From Helopsaltes ochotensis (lineage: Eukaryota > Chordata > Aves > Passeriformes > Locustellidae), in the NCBI GenBank assembly GCA_013400155.1, contig VXBM01000779.1, positions 93,883-157,882 on the forward strand: a stretch of DNA of 64,000 bases, written 5' to 3'. Position numbers and translations under genes: made by a program. This document shows positions 26,501-36,362 of the stretch, piece after piece (within the stretch, counting starts at the first letter, position 1; every line of letters starts with the position of its first letter). A model generated the notes under the pieces. The model saw nothing but the letters and a program-made list of their open reading frames with translations, was not told the DNA's origin and ran no database searches.

Positions 26501-29500
26501 GCTACACTACCTGAAGTAATTCACTGAACTAATTAGAAGGGTGTTTTCCTGATAAATGAAGTGCCTCATCTGATTTTTAGCTCAATGTGGTCTGAAAAAC
26601 CCTGGTTTACCCAGGGAAGCATTTATCTGTCTGGGGTCATGAGCACAACCCCTTCACTCGCTCATGGAGTATTTTTAGCGTGGAAACAGGAAGATGTTAT
26701 AGTAAAACCTTGTGATTTGCTGCTGTCAGCCCTCCAGCCTAGGGAGTACTTAAAAGCATGTTTAATTGAAATATATTGCTGATTAGGAGAGGCTGAGCCA
26801 GGCACTCCCTCTCCTGACTTCTGTCCACGGCTTGAACTGTGATTGATTGTGTCTCCCTCAAGAACGCAAAGCACTGGACGCAGTCCAGAAATTACCACTT
26901 GCTCACACAACTAAAATCAAATTCTCCCAGTCCCCTGGGTGTGCACAAGCTCAGCGCTGTGCGTGAGGCCCAGGGAAGGAAGGGATGAGTGTCGAGTGTC
27001 CTGGGACACCCAGCCCTGCAAGTGCCCAGCAAGGTCTCTCAGGGAGCTCAAGAGGGGACTCCCCTTCGCCTGCTGTGCAGCGATCCTTTCACACGGGTCA
27101 GAATTTAAAAGGCCAGGAATGTGGGAGACTTCACCCCTCCTGACACGTCTGACCAGCTCCCACCCTGTCCCAAAATGCCCTCATGCATCCAGGACCCTGC
27201 ATTTTTCCTCTCCTCACCGTCACCCTCCGTGGAGAAGCTGTTCCTCAGCAGGAGAACATTAAAGTGATCCTTGTGCAGACTAAAGGGAGGAGGCTCAGGG
27301 GTTTTTCTACCCCCTCTCTATCCTAAGGCTACCGGGACACAAGCTGGGATGCCACGGAGTGAAGAGGAGGTGGGGAGGTGGTGCCTGAGTGCTGAGGTGC
27401 CTTTGGAGGAGCACAAAAACCACTCCTGACAGCTCTGGTTAGAGCTGTGACTCAGTGTCACTCAGGATCAGCCACCAGCTATTCTGTGGCTGGAAGGATT
27501 TTCATTAAGTTCAGAGACCCAACATGAAATGAAAATTAACCGTTCACAATAAGACAAATATTTTAATATCTTACCGCTTGAGAATTAAGGCTAAATGTCC
27601 TTAATTACAAATCCTTTCATACCATTTAAGTGCGTGGCTTGCAGAGGTGTCTTGTGGACACTAAGTGAAAATGAAGGTAATTCTAGTAAATTTCTTTGAT
27701 TTTCTAATTCTGGAAATTCAGGGTATTGCACTGAATTGGAAAAGCTCAAGGTTGGCCAAACGTTCAGTTATATTGACTCCTAATCCAGATTTTTCAATGA
27801 TTTTTTCAAGGTGGATCTGAGTTTGACTGAGGTCAGCCCCACTAATTTCTACTTGATAGTATTGAAATAGGAGATACCTTTTTTTTTTTTCTGTTGTGCA
27901 TAGCAGCATCTCAGTTTTTCCAAAATCTTACAATAAGGAATGCAAGCTGTAAATTTCCTTCAACAGCTAAATAACTTTTTCTTTCTGGATGTACTCACTT
28001 TCTAACACTTTTTTTTTTTTCCCATTGGAGTAATTTAGTGTTTCCCACAGGAGCCATTTCCAAAGATAAGCTGGTGGATAGACATCTACCATAAATCACC
28101 AGAAGGTTTTTCAGTTTTGAGCCATCACAGCTTTGATATTTGATATTTATGACTAATAAACCCTACCCAATCAGACAAAACTGTTGTTGAAGTCTGTGGA
28201 CCATGTTCTCAGCTGAATCTTGTTGACCAAATTTTTACAGTCTGAGCTATTCAGGACAGTGTTTCTCTGGAGATCAACCAGGGAAAGTCAATCAGAGCAG
28301 TAGGTGACAACAAAAAAACAAATCTGCAAAACCTTATTGACTGACTTCCCAAATCCCTGCCATGCAAGCAGCACATTGACTGGGCTGAGTGAGCAGAGTC
28401 TGGCCCTCAGACTGCATCAGGGCCGAGTGGAGCAGTGTTGCCCTGATCCTCGCAGCCTTTCTGATGTTGTTCACAGTTTCTTGATGTTTTCATAGCTCTT
28501 AGTTCTTTCCCGCATGAGTGTTATCAGTACATAGTAATGTTTTGAAAAAGTAAAGATGTTTACATATTTTCCTTGGGGGAAGAAACAATTGATGGACTGT
28601 TGGTTTGACCAGTGTGATTGGAGAGGTGGCAACACTCTCCTCCAATCCATGGTCTGGGTGGAAAAACTATATAATGGAGACAAAATAAAGAATTCCCTCT
28701 TTTCTTCGTTCACCTTGCACGAGGGGAGTTTGTGTGTTCTTTCAGCGCTCAGCAGTGACAGAGCAGCACTGTGACATTTTACATCATTTGTTAGCTCAGT
28801 GAAGGCAGCCTCTGCTGCAGGAGAGGAGCCAGCGCATCAAAATCTTCCCAGGATTCTGGAATCCTGCTCTGGCTCAGAGCGCCCTCCTGCCCCCAGCTAG
28901 GAGCCCGTCTCAGCGGCCTTTCCCCAGGACGCAGGCTCACACTCACCTGGTGATTACATAAGGTGCAAAGCAGAGTACGAAAGTCCCAATGAAGGTGCTT
29001 ATTTTCTTGGTCGCCCGCTGCCTCCGCCTCCTTTGCTCCTCGAGACATCGCTCCCGCACGCTGCGTGACATCCAACACAAACAACAGCATCAGTCAGGAC
29101 AGCGGGCAGCGACCTGCAGTGCCTTCACTGGGGAACGGTGGAGAACCGTCTGCCTTAACTGCATAAACGGCTGCACTGCGTTTATGTGGGACAACACCGA
29201 GTATTAATGCACTTTCTTGCTCGTCTTACCCTCCACAAAGTTACTGGCAAATAGTGGTTGTGTATTTATTTATGTGCACACATTCCCTTTGTATCGGCTG
29301 ATCTTAGTACAAGTGGTGGAATTCGTCCCTGAATTCAGCTTGCAGCTCCTTTTTGAGCTACTGTAAGCTGTATTTGCAGGCAAGGTGCTACTCAGAGATT
29401 TGGAAAAATCTCCAGAGTGGGAGAGGGTAGCATGCTCCTTCCCCAGAAACAGCAATTCCAGCACCACTGCCCTGGAGAGGAGAAACATCCCAGCAAGAAA

Positions 29501-32500
29501 ACCAATGAAAGAACAAAGTCATAACGGGAAAAAGCACACTCTGAACCTTCAGCCCAACACGGGAGCTCTCATTGTGTCCCACAGCTGTGAGTTGTGTGGC
29601 CATAAACATCCCATCAGATCTGCATGGCTGCCGTGCTGAACGCTCCACAGAGCTGGAATTGTTCCATAAATCCTGGGATATCCTCATTCCTCACCTCAGA
29701 GCAGCCCTGTTTCTAACTGAACAGGTGCAAATTAGTCACACCTCGGGTTCTTTCCCTACCTGAGGTATGTTAGGACAAGAGCTTTTCCTGTGAGTTTTCT
29801 GCTGGTGGCCTCAGCAGGCCACTGAATGCTCTGAGTCCCCTCAGTGTGCCAGCAAGGAGCAGGGCTGAGCAAAAAAACCCTAAAATCAGCACACTTGCTT
29901 GTGAAAACAGTGATTGATGTGAACGCTCTTCCTCTTCCTCTGTCTGTCTGAGTGGCTCCTGTGCTCCCTATGCTTTCTGGGGGAAGTGGATGAGCTCCTG
30001 TCTACTCCAGGCGGGTGGATTGGGCAGTACCAGCATCTCCCACAGTGCCAGGACTGCCTGGACCTCAAGAAATACCTTGGGAGAGGGCACAGCAAAGCCA
30101 GACTGCCATCCTGAGCCCCCCTCTGACTCCTTGCACACATCTCACAGTCACTTCTCAGGCAAACTGAATGGGCTGCCCATGTCCTGTACTTCTATTTCTA
30201 TTTCTATTTCTATTTCTATTTCTATTTCTATTTCTATTTCTATTTCTATTTCTATTTCTATTTCTATTTCTATTTCTATTTCTATTTATATTTATATTTA
30301 TATTTATATTTATATTTATATTTATATTTATATTTATATTTATATTTATATTTATATTTATATTTATATTTATTTATATTAAAATCCAACTGTTTGGAAT
30401 TGGCCTTTCCATTTTTGTTGTAAATTTTTAATTGATGACTCACGCTGAGGCTCCACACTCTCATAGCTCCCAGGCTCATGGCCATACACTTGCATTATTT
30501 ACTTCATCTGTAAATGTTTTATCAACACCCAGACACAGGTTGTGTCCTGAGGATCTCAGTGTGTTTCAGTGATCTCTGTAGCTGTGAGTTCCTTTGGCTG
30601 TGTTGAAGAAAAAGAGTTTCTTTTGTTCCATTCTAAATTTGGTCTTACATGGCCAGGCCCCAGAGCAGCTATTATGATGTGATTAAATAAATACTGGAGG
30701 AAAAGTTTGTTCTTCTAACAAATTGTCTTTCTCTTAAAGAATATGACACATTTAAAGGTGTTACATGTTCTGTATGTGAGTTATTTGCAGCTAGAAATGA
30801 CAGCTGAGAAGGGGAAAAAATCCACCTTTTCAAGGGAACCTATGTGCTTTCAATTCTGCAAGAGCTGGAGAACTTGGAGTATTTTTATGTGCAGGAAAAG
30901 GAGCTGAGAGTTTCATAAGCTTCATTTAAGACCTGTGCTCTTAAATTCGTAGTATCCCAAGCCCATGGCAATAAGGAAATTGAATCTCCAGAACAGGTTC
31001 AATTCAGGTATTGTTAGGAAGAAGAAGGTGCTGGATTTTTTTTGTCTCTGTTTCACCAGTCACCTCTTTTCCTCTCTGGCACATGCAAAGCTGTCTCTCA
31101 CTCCTGGAGCTCACCCATGACTGTCCTGGTAGATTCAAACCCATTTCTTTTGTTCAGACTTTCCAGATGTGTCCAATAAATACCACATCGGAGAAGAAGA
31201 TATTTTATCTCACTCCTTCATGTGGACAACGTACACAAATGAATATTTTTGTTTCTGCACACACTTTCTTGCACTAAGATAAAGACACATGTGAGCTCTA
31301 GCAGTGACATCAGTAATAGAACAGGATTATTGACTAAGCTTTCATTTAAAGATTTTAATATCCTGGGAAATCAGAGCTATATCCCTTTGAAGGTTTGGTA
31401 TTTTAAACAAAGTTTATGGGATATTGGACTTTAGGATGTGTAGAGCTGGATACATCAAAAAGATAATAGAGATAATTTGAATTAAGAAATACATGGGTTA
31501 AGCACTTAAGTGAACTTTTGCCCAAATCTCCCACGATACCCAAGACATTTTGGTCTCAAGAACAAAGAAAAAGCAGGATCCACTAAAAAAGCCTCAGCTC
31601 ACTTGAAATGCCACGTGCCCAAAACATTCGCACGAATTTGTAGGGCATTTGGAGGTTTCCTTTGTGCTCGTGTTGAATGATCTTCAGGAGATCACTCGTG
31701 TCTTCCTAAGTCACAGGTAATAAAGCCATCTGTCACAGCGCCTGTCCCCAGACCCCCCCGCGGGTGGGTTCTGAGTCACAGGAAGCAGAAAACTGTCTGC
31801 ACGCATTTCCCAGCGCTGAAACCGGACCCTGCAGAGAGCCGGAGGAGGCAGAGCGGTCCAAAGCGGGATTGCAAACTTTGTTCTCTCCTCTGGACTGTCC
31901 CGGCAGCCCCGGCTGTGCTGCCAGGTACCACAGTGCGCCTGAAACTGCCTCCTACACCTTGCAAACCACGCCTTTGCTGTGCCAGAGCTTTCTGAGCATC
32001 CCCGGCTCTGCCGGCGGAGCCGCAGCCCCTGCGCAGCTCCCACAGCAGGGAAGGTGACCTGAGCTCTGCCCCTTTCAGCAGCTGGCAGCGGGTAAAGCAG
32101 CCCCTCCAGGGGTCAAATCAGCCACCAGCTCTGCAGGGCAGAAAAGAAACTAAAACTCTTTTTTTCTTAGAGAGAGGCATCAGAATAACCCGATGCCAGC
32201 GGAGCAGGTTGCTCACAGCAAAGCCCCTGCACAGCTCTGTCTCCCCTGGAGAAAGGAGGCGTCATTCCCACAGCCCCTCTGAATCCATCCCGCAGCGAAG
32301 GGATGACAAAGTGCACAAACGCCCTCGAATCAACCTCAACCCGGAAAAATGCAGAGGAGGAGAAGCAGCACTGAGATTTTCGCCCTTTTACTAAACTTTG
32401 CTGTGCACTCCAGGCATATTTTTAGCATTAGGCAAAACGAGTGGGGTTTCAGACAGCGCTGGTGGGTTTATGGCACTTTCCTGGGAGTGACCACATCTCC

Positions 32501-34442
32501 TCATGCTGCAGGAACTAAGGCAGTCGAGGCACATTTCATCAACTAGACAGCACGTAGGGCAGGAGGGTGTTTTTTCCCTCAGTGCAACTTGATGAATAAG
32601 GGAAGATTTATACCTGGATTTCTCAAGAACGGCAACAAGACTTGCCCAAAGTTCTGCTCTGCATTCTTGGTCAAGAGACAGCTCAAGCAGCTTAACGGGA
32701 GAATTCTGAGCAAATGTTTCTGTCCCTGTGAAATGACTTATTTGTCTCAGCCTCAGGCATCCCCGAAGCATGACCTGTGTTTGAGGACAGCCACATGTGC
32801 TCCGAGCCCTGTAGCCTGCCTGGCTGCGAAAGGAGAGGCTGCTGGAGCAAAGCGGAGCAGGGCTGCTCAGATGGGATGTGTGGCGTGGGACTCCCCTCTC
32901 TGCCTGCTCCCTGCTCTCCTCTCTTCCAGACAGATTTCTTCCCTGTATGACACATCGAGCTTGCAGCCCTTCCAAATCCATACACCGATTATTCGTGCAA
33001 GATTTATGGCTTGTGCATAATCCCTGGTGTGACTTTTGCACGCACTCCCCTCCCTGTTTGGTTCTTGCCCTCCAGCCCACAGTCCTGCCATCCCTGGGGA
33101 CTTCTCTCCTCTTGTCTCGAGGCACAAGGGACTTGCCAAAAACCTCTCATTTGAAATGAGCTTTGTACGTCCCTGGTTTGTCACATTAACATTGCTACTG
33201 AATTCTCTCTCACTTAGGGTTTAAGTACAGGCATTCGAGCACATGGATTTCGCAGATGCAATTCCCTGAAGGATTCTGCCTTCAGGAATGATAAAGTCAC
33301 AGAGAGCACAGCAATTGGGGAAACTGCTGGGCAAAAGGAGCAGCAGGCAGCGTTCGGCTTCCCTTCCAAACTCCAAATGACATGTGCAGCCTCCTCCCTC
33401 TCAGGGATCCAGCAACGAGTTTGGGGCGGACAGCGCCCAAAATATGCAAAGCAATCGACCACTAAATGCCCCTTCAGAGACAAAGGGCAGTGATCTGGTC
33501 TCTGTCTCAAAGGGAAGTGCATGCTTAGCCAAAACTGCCTGCCCATTTGCTCTCCCTCCCAAAGCAAGTCCTTAAGGCTAACAAAAAATGAGTTCTGCAA
33601 CCAGAGAATTAAGCACAAGTGAAAAGAAACACGCAGAATAGAAGCTGAGAGGATGCTTTTCTTCTCCTCCCCCCCTTCCCGTGCTGTGAGGCAGCTCAGT
33701 CTCTGTTTACCATAAGGCTGAGCCCCCTCCTCGGCTCTGCCGTGAGCAGTTTGCCCAACTCAGGGGAGGCTTACCTGGGATGGATGTCCACGAGCAGCAC
33801 CAGGGTCTGCATCGTGATCACGTCGATGCGCTTACAGTGGAACCGTGCCACCTTCAGCACCTTGAGATACGTGAAACACAGGACCACGAGCGAGAGGAGG
33901 AAGCTGAGGGCGTGAAAGACCCCGGTGAAAATCACAAACTGCGTCCTGTCCTCCGGCCTCTTGTTGTAGAGCGTGCAGGAGGCGTAGAGGTGATGGAAAC
34001 CCACCCAGGAGAGGGAAGCTGCCACTATGGGGAAGGAGGCCGAGTGCAACCACGTGTAGCTCAGAATGAGGGCAGCGTCCCGGTACCTCATTTTGGAGTG
34101 GTAGCTCAGAGGGAAGACCACGGCGATCCAGCGGTCGATGCTCAACGCCGCCATGCTCAGCATGGAGTTGGTGGTGAGGAAAGTCTCCAGGAAGCCCACG
34201 GCGTGGCAGACCTGATCTCCTCCCGGCTGGCTTTTGTAAATGATCCCGGCCAAGGTCAGGGGCATGCTGGAGACGGCCATCAACAGGTTGCAGAAGGTGA
34301 GGTTGAGGATGAACAACCCCGGCACCTGCTTGCGGATGTCGGCGCTGTGCAGGAAGCACATCAGCACCAGCACGTTGGCCAGCAGGGCCACGAGCATCAG
34401 CACCACCACCACGAAAGCCAGCAGCAGCTCCCAGATGCTCAT
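23325..34442 (-). CDS. GPR26: GPR26, orphan G-protein-coupled receptor (whole gene, three coding exons)
   Basis: The coding sequence joins 34442-33775, 29060-28947 and 23556-23325 (668+114+232 = 1014 bp), giving 337 residues plus stop. Translation shows a seven-helix receptor: TM1 about residues 6-30 with N23, TM2 about 42-65, TM3 about 79-105 ending in DRW (103-105, for the usual DRY), TM4 with W131, TM5 about 168-192, TM6 about 243-261 with CFAPY (253-257) in place of CWxP, and TM7 ending in DPFVY (290-294). Cys79 and Cys156 are the likely extracellular disulfide. The usual Asp of TM2 is Asn52. GPR26 is an orphan, mostly neural, plasma-membrane receptor reported to signal constitutively through Gs/cAMP. 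The near-identical region from residue 194 to 261 and the matching 337-residue length point to GPR26 rather than its relative GPR78. The N-terminus is only a few residues long with no signal peptide or glycosylation site, as in this family. No frameshift or internal stop is seen. Confidence 0.95.
23557..28946 (-). other. GPR26: GPR26 intron 2 (5390 bp)
   Basis: It is bounded by GTGAGT and CCCCAG. It is mostly AT-rich, especially 24.8-25.7 kb. The one interspersed repeat I recognise is an LTR at about 28465-28754, on the plus strand and so antisense to the gene. No additional exon with matching phase was seen. Confidence 0.88.
28465..28754 (+). mobile_element. LTR family A, copy 3, diverged, in GPR26 intron 2
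   Basis: It shares the core TTGATGGACTGTTGGTTTGA, the following GGAGAGGTGGCAA and a TATA/AATAAA pair (about 28668-28691), but the left third is divergent. The ends are approximate and I found no clear target duplication. Its orientation is antisense to GPR26. Confidence 0.65.
28947..29060 (-). CDS. GPR26: GPR26 coding exon 2 (residues 223-261, intracellular loop 3 and TM6)
   Basis: The acceptor ends CACGCAG at 29061 and the donor reads CAG|GTGAGT at 28947/28946. The exon begins one base into the remaining codon (AG|C = Ser223) and ends with AG of Arg261. It translates to SVRERCLEEQRRRRQRAT, then the start of TM6 with CFAPYVIT. The Arg-rich stretch (residues 233-242, RRRRQRATKK) is the basic end of intracellular loop 3 next to TM6, a typical G-protein contact region. 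No ATG-initiated reading frame marks this exon; it was found by splice phase and family similarity. Confidence 0.94.
29061..33774 (-). other. GPR26: GPR26 intron 1 (4714 bp)
   Basis: It is bounded by GTAAGC and a CAG acceptor. It holds the compound hexanucleotide repeat at 30190-30380 and a GC/CpG-rich stretch near 31.74-32.06 kb. I see no LTR or clear CR1 copy in it. Several reading frames of 100-244 codons at 31.7-33.6 kb overlap on both strands and look like chance frames in GC-rich DNA. Confidence 0.9.
30190..30380. repeat. Compound hexanucleotide repeat (TATTTC)n(TATTTA)n in GPR26 intron 1
   Basis: About fifteen TATTTC units (30190-30282) switch to about fifteen TATTTA units (30283-30380) with almost no interruptions. 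The switch is a single C-to-A difference per unit. It is certainly non-coding despite open frames in three registers. Confidence 0.97.
33775..34442 (-). CDS. GPR26: GPR26 coding exon 1 (residues 1-222, TM1 to start of intracellular loop 3)
   Basis: The start ATG is at 34442-34440 with A at -3, a fair start context. The exon encodes the short N-terminus, TM1-TM5 and the first part of the third intracellular loop, including the motif FHCKRIDVITMQTLVLLVD that is very conserved in the GPR26 family. The donor reads CAG|GTAAGC at 33775/33774, leaving two bases (AG) of the Ser223 codon. Reading past the donor gives only an Arg and a stop, consistent with an intron here. The start was chosen because the following residues align with the family N-terminus and no earlier in-frame ATG continues the helix. 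Confidence 0.95.
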
Positions 34443-34780
34443 GGTGCGTCCAGCTCACAGGAGGGACATCTCCGAAACTGCGCCGCGCCGGCCCCGGGGG
34501 ACCATGGTGCGAGGGGCCCCCGCCTGGCCCCGCTGCCCGGCCCGCTCGCCGCCCCGCATGCCCTCCGTGGTCCTGGAGGGGCTGCAGCTCTCTCCTGCAG
34601 CCTCCCCCTCCTCGCCGCTCCTTTCCGCGTCAACGCTCCCCGAGACGTGCACGAAGAGCACCGGGAATGCCCATCAGACTGCCAGGAGGGCTTCAAAAAA
34701 TGCCAGCGGGGCTGAGCCGCTGCCTGCCGTCGGTCCGCTCTGGGGAGGGCACGCCGCTCTGAGGAGATGCTCTCCTGAGA
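33780..34780. promoter_or_regulatory. CpG-rich block over GPR26 exon 1 and 5' leader
   Basis: CG dinucleotides are frequent throughout exon 1 and especially in 34440-34640 (for example CGCCGCGCCGGCC near 34480), in contrast to the CpG-poor flanks. This is the usual look of a CpG-island promoter in a vertebrate neural gene. The borders are judged by eye. Confidence 0.7.
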
Positions 34781-34920
34781 TCCCTGATTGCCAGCCCCAA
34801 GCTTGCAAGCAATCCACCGAGTGAACAGTGCTCTCTTTCTCCCTTCCTTTTCTGCCTCTCTCTCTCTCTCTCTCTCCCTCTCTGTCTTTCTCTCCCCTCC
34901 CCTCTCCTCCAACCCTCGCT
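34443..34920 (-). promoter_or_regulatory. Probable GPR26 5' leader with upstream reading frames
   Basis: If transcription starts near 34920, the leader is about 480 nt. It would contain a 68-codon frame (34661-34455) that stops 12 nt before the receptor ATG, and a 157-codon frame (34912-34439) whose TGA overlaps the receptor start as ATGA. The 157-codon frame starts in the GA repeat, so its N-terminal part is an Arg/Glu low-complexity run. Whether either is translated depends on the true transcription start, which the sequence does not fix. Confidence 0.4.
34855..34908. repeat. CT/GA simple repeat in the GPR26 leader or promoter
   Basis: About ten CT units, then interrupted pyrimidine sequence, on the plus strand. 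On the gene's strand it is a GA-rich purine tract, of a kind often found in neural promoters and 5' leaders. Confidence 0.85.
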
Positions 34921-34944
34921 CCCTTCCAGGCTGAATGTAACCTG

Positions 34945-34953
34945 CTTTTTATG
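34945..34953 (-). promoter_or_regulatory. TATA-like sequence upstream of GPR26
   Basis: On the minus strand this reads CATAAAAAG, a degenerate TATA box, about 30 bp before the CT/GA repeat. It could position a start near 34920. A CpG-island gene may not use it, so this is a weak call. Confidence 0.22.
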
Positions 34954-36210
34954 ATCACAGATAAAAACCCCATTAATGGATTAAAGCGTGCACACTGCCG
35001 GTGATTCGCGAACGTGATTATGTCATCCCTGCTCCACAACCCCTCCCCTTCTCCCTGCCACCGTGACTAGACTTTCCTCAAGAGAAATCCCATGCTTTCA
35101 TTTAATTGATTTAGCCATTAATTTGCAAAGCAGCCTTGTAACAGAATTCCTGCGCTCCAGCGTGTTCCCTGCATTTCGGTGCATCCCTTGCGGTGCTGCC
35201 GCTTGCTCTCAGCCAGGGCAGGGGCTTTCTTTTCTCCTCATTAGCTGTGCTTGAAGAGATGGGGGGAGAAAAATGGATATATTCTGCTGCTTCTCTGGAG
35301 CTGTCATTAGGCTACGGGAATGGTTTCACTGCTCGGGTTCAGCACTTTGCAGTTCGTTGTCTCCGAACACCGTGCGGAGGAGGAAATGGATTGCTTCCCC
35401 TCCTGCTTTTCAAAGCGGGGAAAACCAAAGCCCAGATGCCAGAGCCACATGCCCGAGGTCACCGAGCAGGTGAGGCGCAGAGGCAGCATCGTGCTGCAGG
35501 TGCCTTTATCCACCCAGCCTTTCTCCTCTCCAAGAGTTTCTCCTTCCTCCTAATCAAAGCCTCGCTCCCCGCCAGGGTGAGCACCCCCTGAGATCAAAAC
35601 TAAAAAGCAGCTCGGCAAAGGAAATAGGAATGAGCCTGACTTGCACATAATGAGGTGCCAAAATTAAGTTTGCTTTAAAGGACGGCGCGGGAGCTGTTTT
35701 CTCCTCGCTCTTGCTGTCCCTTTAAATCAGTTCTAACTGGGGAGGCTGCGGAGTTTGTGAGCAATCAGGACAGCTTTCTGATCAAGGCAGCCGAGCTTTA
35801 ATCCCTGCACAATAAGAAGGCAAAAGATACCCTGCAGCGGAGTCACCGGGGCTCAGTAAGTGCCTCTGCACGTGTGGGAGAGCTCGACGCCCGGGCAGTT
35901 TTCCCTCGGAGCCCTCTGGAGCTGAGCATCTCCACCAACAGCGGCTGTTCCCTGCAGCTCAGGGGCAGGGCTGGCACCCTGCACGCTGCCAGAGCTTGGC
36001 ATGATGGAGAAAAAGCCTCTTTCACTTCGGTTTTGGGTTGTTTGGTTTTCAAAAGCCAGGCTTTAAAGGGCTGATAGAGCCACCAAAGGAGCAGCTCAGG
36101 GTGCAGAGCCCAGGTCTGTCCCACAGCCCTGGGAGCTCCCTGTTCCCAGAACATGACTCCTCATGCTGAGGGGATGAGGAGAGAACTACAGTGCCTGGCT
36201 CTTTTCCCAA
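34954..36210. other. Upstream flank of GPR26
   Basis: Proximal upstream sequence, moderately GC-rich with scattered CpG near 35.3-35.6 and 35.85-36.0 kb. It could hold distal promoter elements. No gene or repeat was recognised. Confidence 0.6.
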
Positions 36211-36362
36211 GTCAGTGAAGTGGTGGAGTGACCATCCCTGGAATTGTTCCAAAAATGTGCGGATGTGGCATTTGAGGACATGATTTAGAGGTGAACGTGG
36301 TGGGGGGTTGATGGCTGGGCTTGATGATCTTGGAGGGCTTTTCCAACCTTAGATTCCATGAG
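36211..36362 (+). mobile_element. CR1 LINE 3' fragment
   Basis: GTGGTGGAGTGACCATCCCTG, GATGTGGCATTTGAGGACATG, GGCTTGATGATCTTGGAGGG and TTTTCCAACCTTAGATTCCATG. The same subtype as the copy at 1.6-1.85 kb. Confidence 0.78.

Noticed and set aside
30168..30431. Frames encoding Phe-Leu, Ile-Ser and Ile-Tyr repeats
   Set aside because: They are translations of the hexanucleotide repeat.
32391..33125. 244-codon minus-strand frame in GPR26 intron 1
   Set aside because: Low information, Ser/Cys/Arg-rich, overlapped by plus-strand frames of similar length, and without splice signals.
23325..34442. Identification as GPR78 rather than GPR26
   Set aside because: The loop 3/TM6 segment, the 337-residue length and the short C-tail match GPR26; extracellular loop 3 (VHINAHWG) looks a little like GPR78, but the rest does not.
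33832..34458. 208-codon minus-strand frame in another register of exon 1
   Set aside because: It overlaps the true receptor frame and lacks membrane segments.
33780..34715. 311-codon plus-strand frame across GPR26 exon 1
   Set aside because: It is the antisense shadow of a conserved, GC-rich coding exon; its His/Glu/Gln-rich composition reflects reverse reading of the receptor. It has no support of its own.
34240..34824. 194-codon plus-strand frame overlapping the GPR26 start
   Set aside because: GC-rich chance frame, Ser/Pro/Arg-rich, with no domain.
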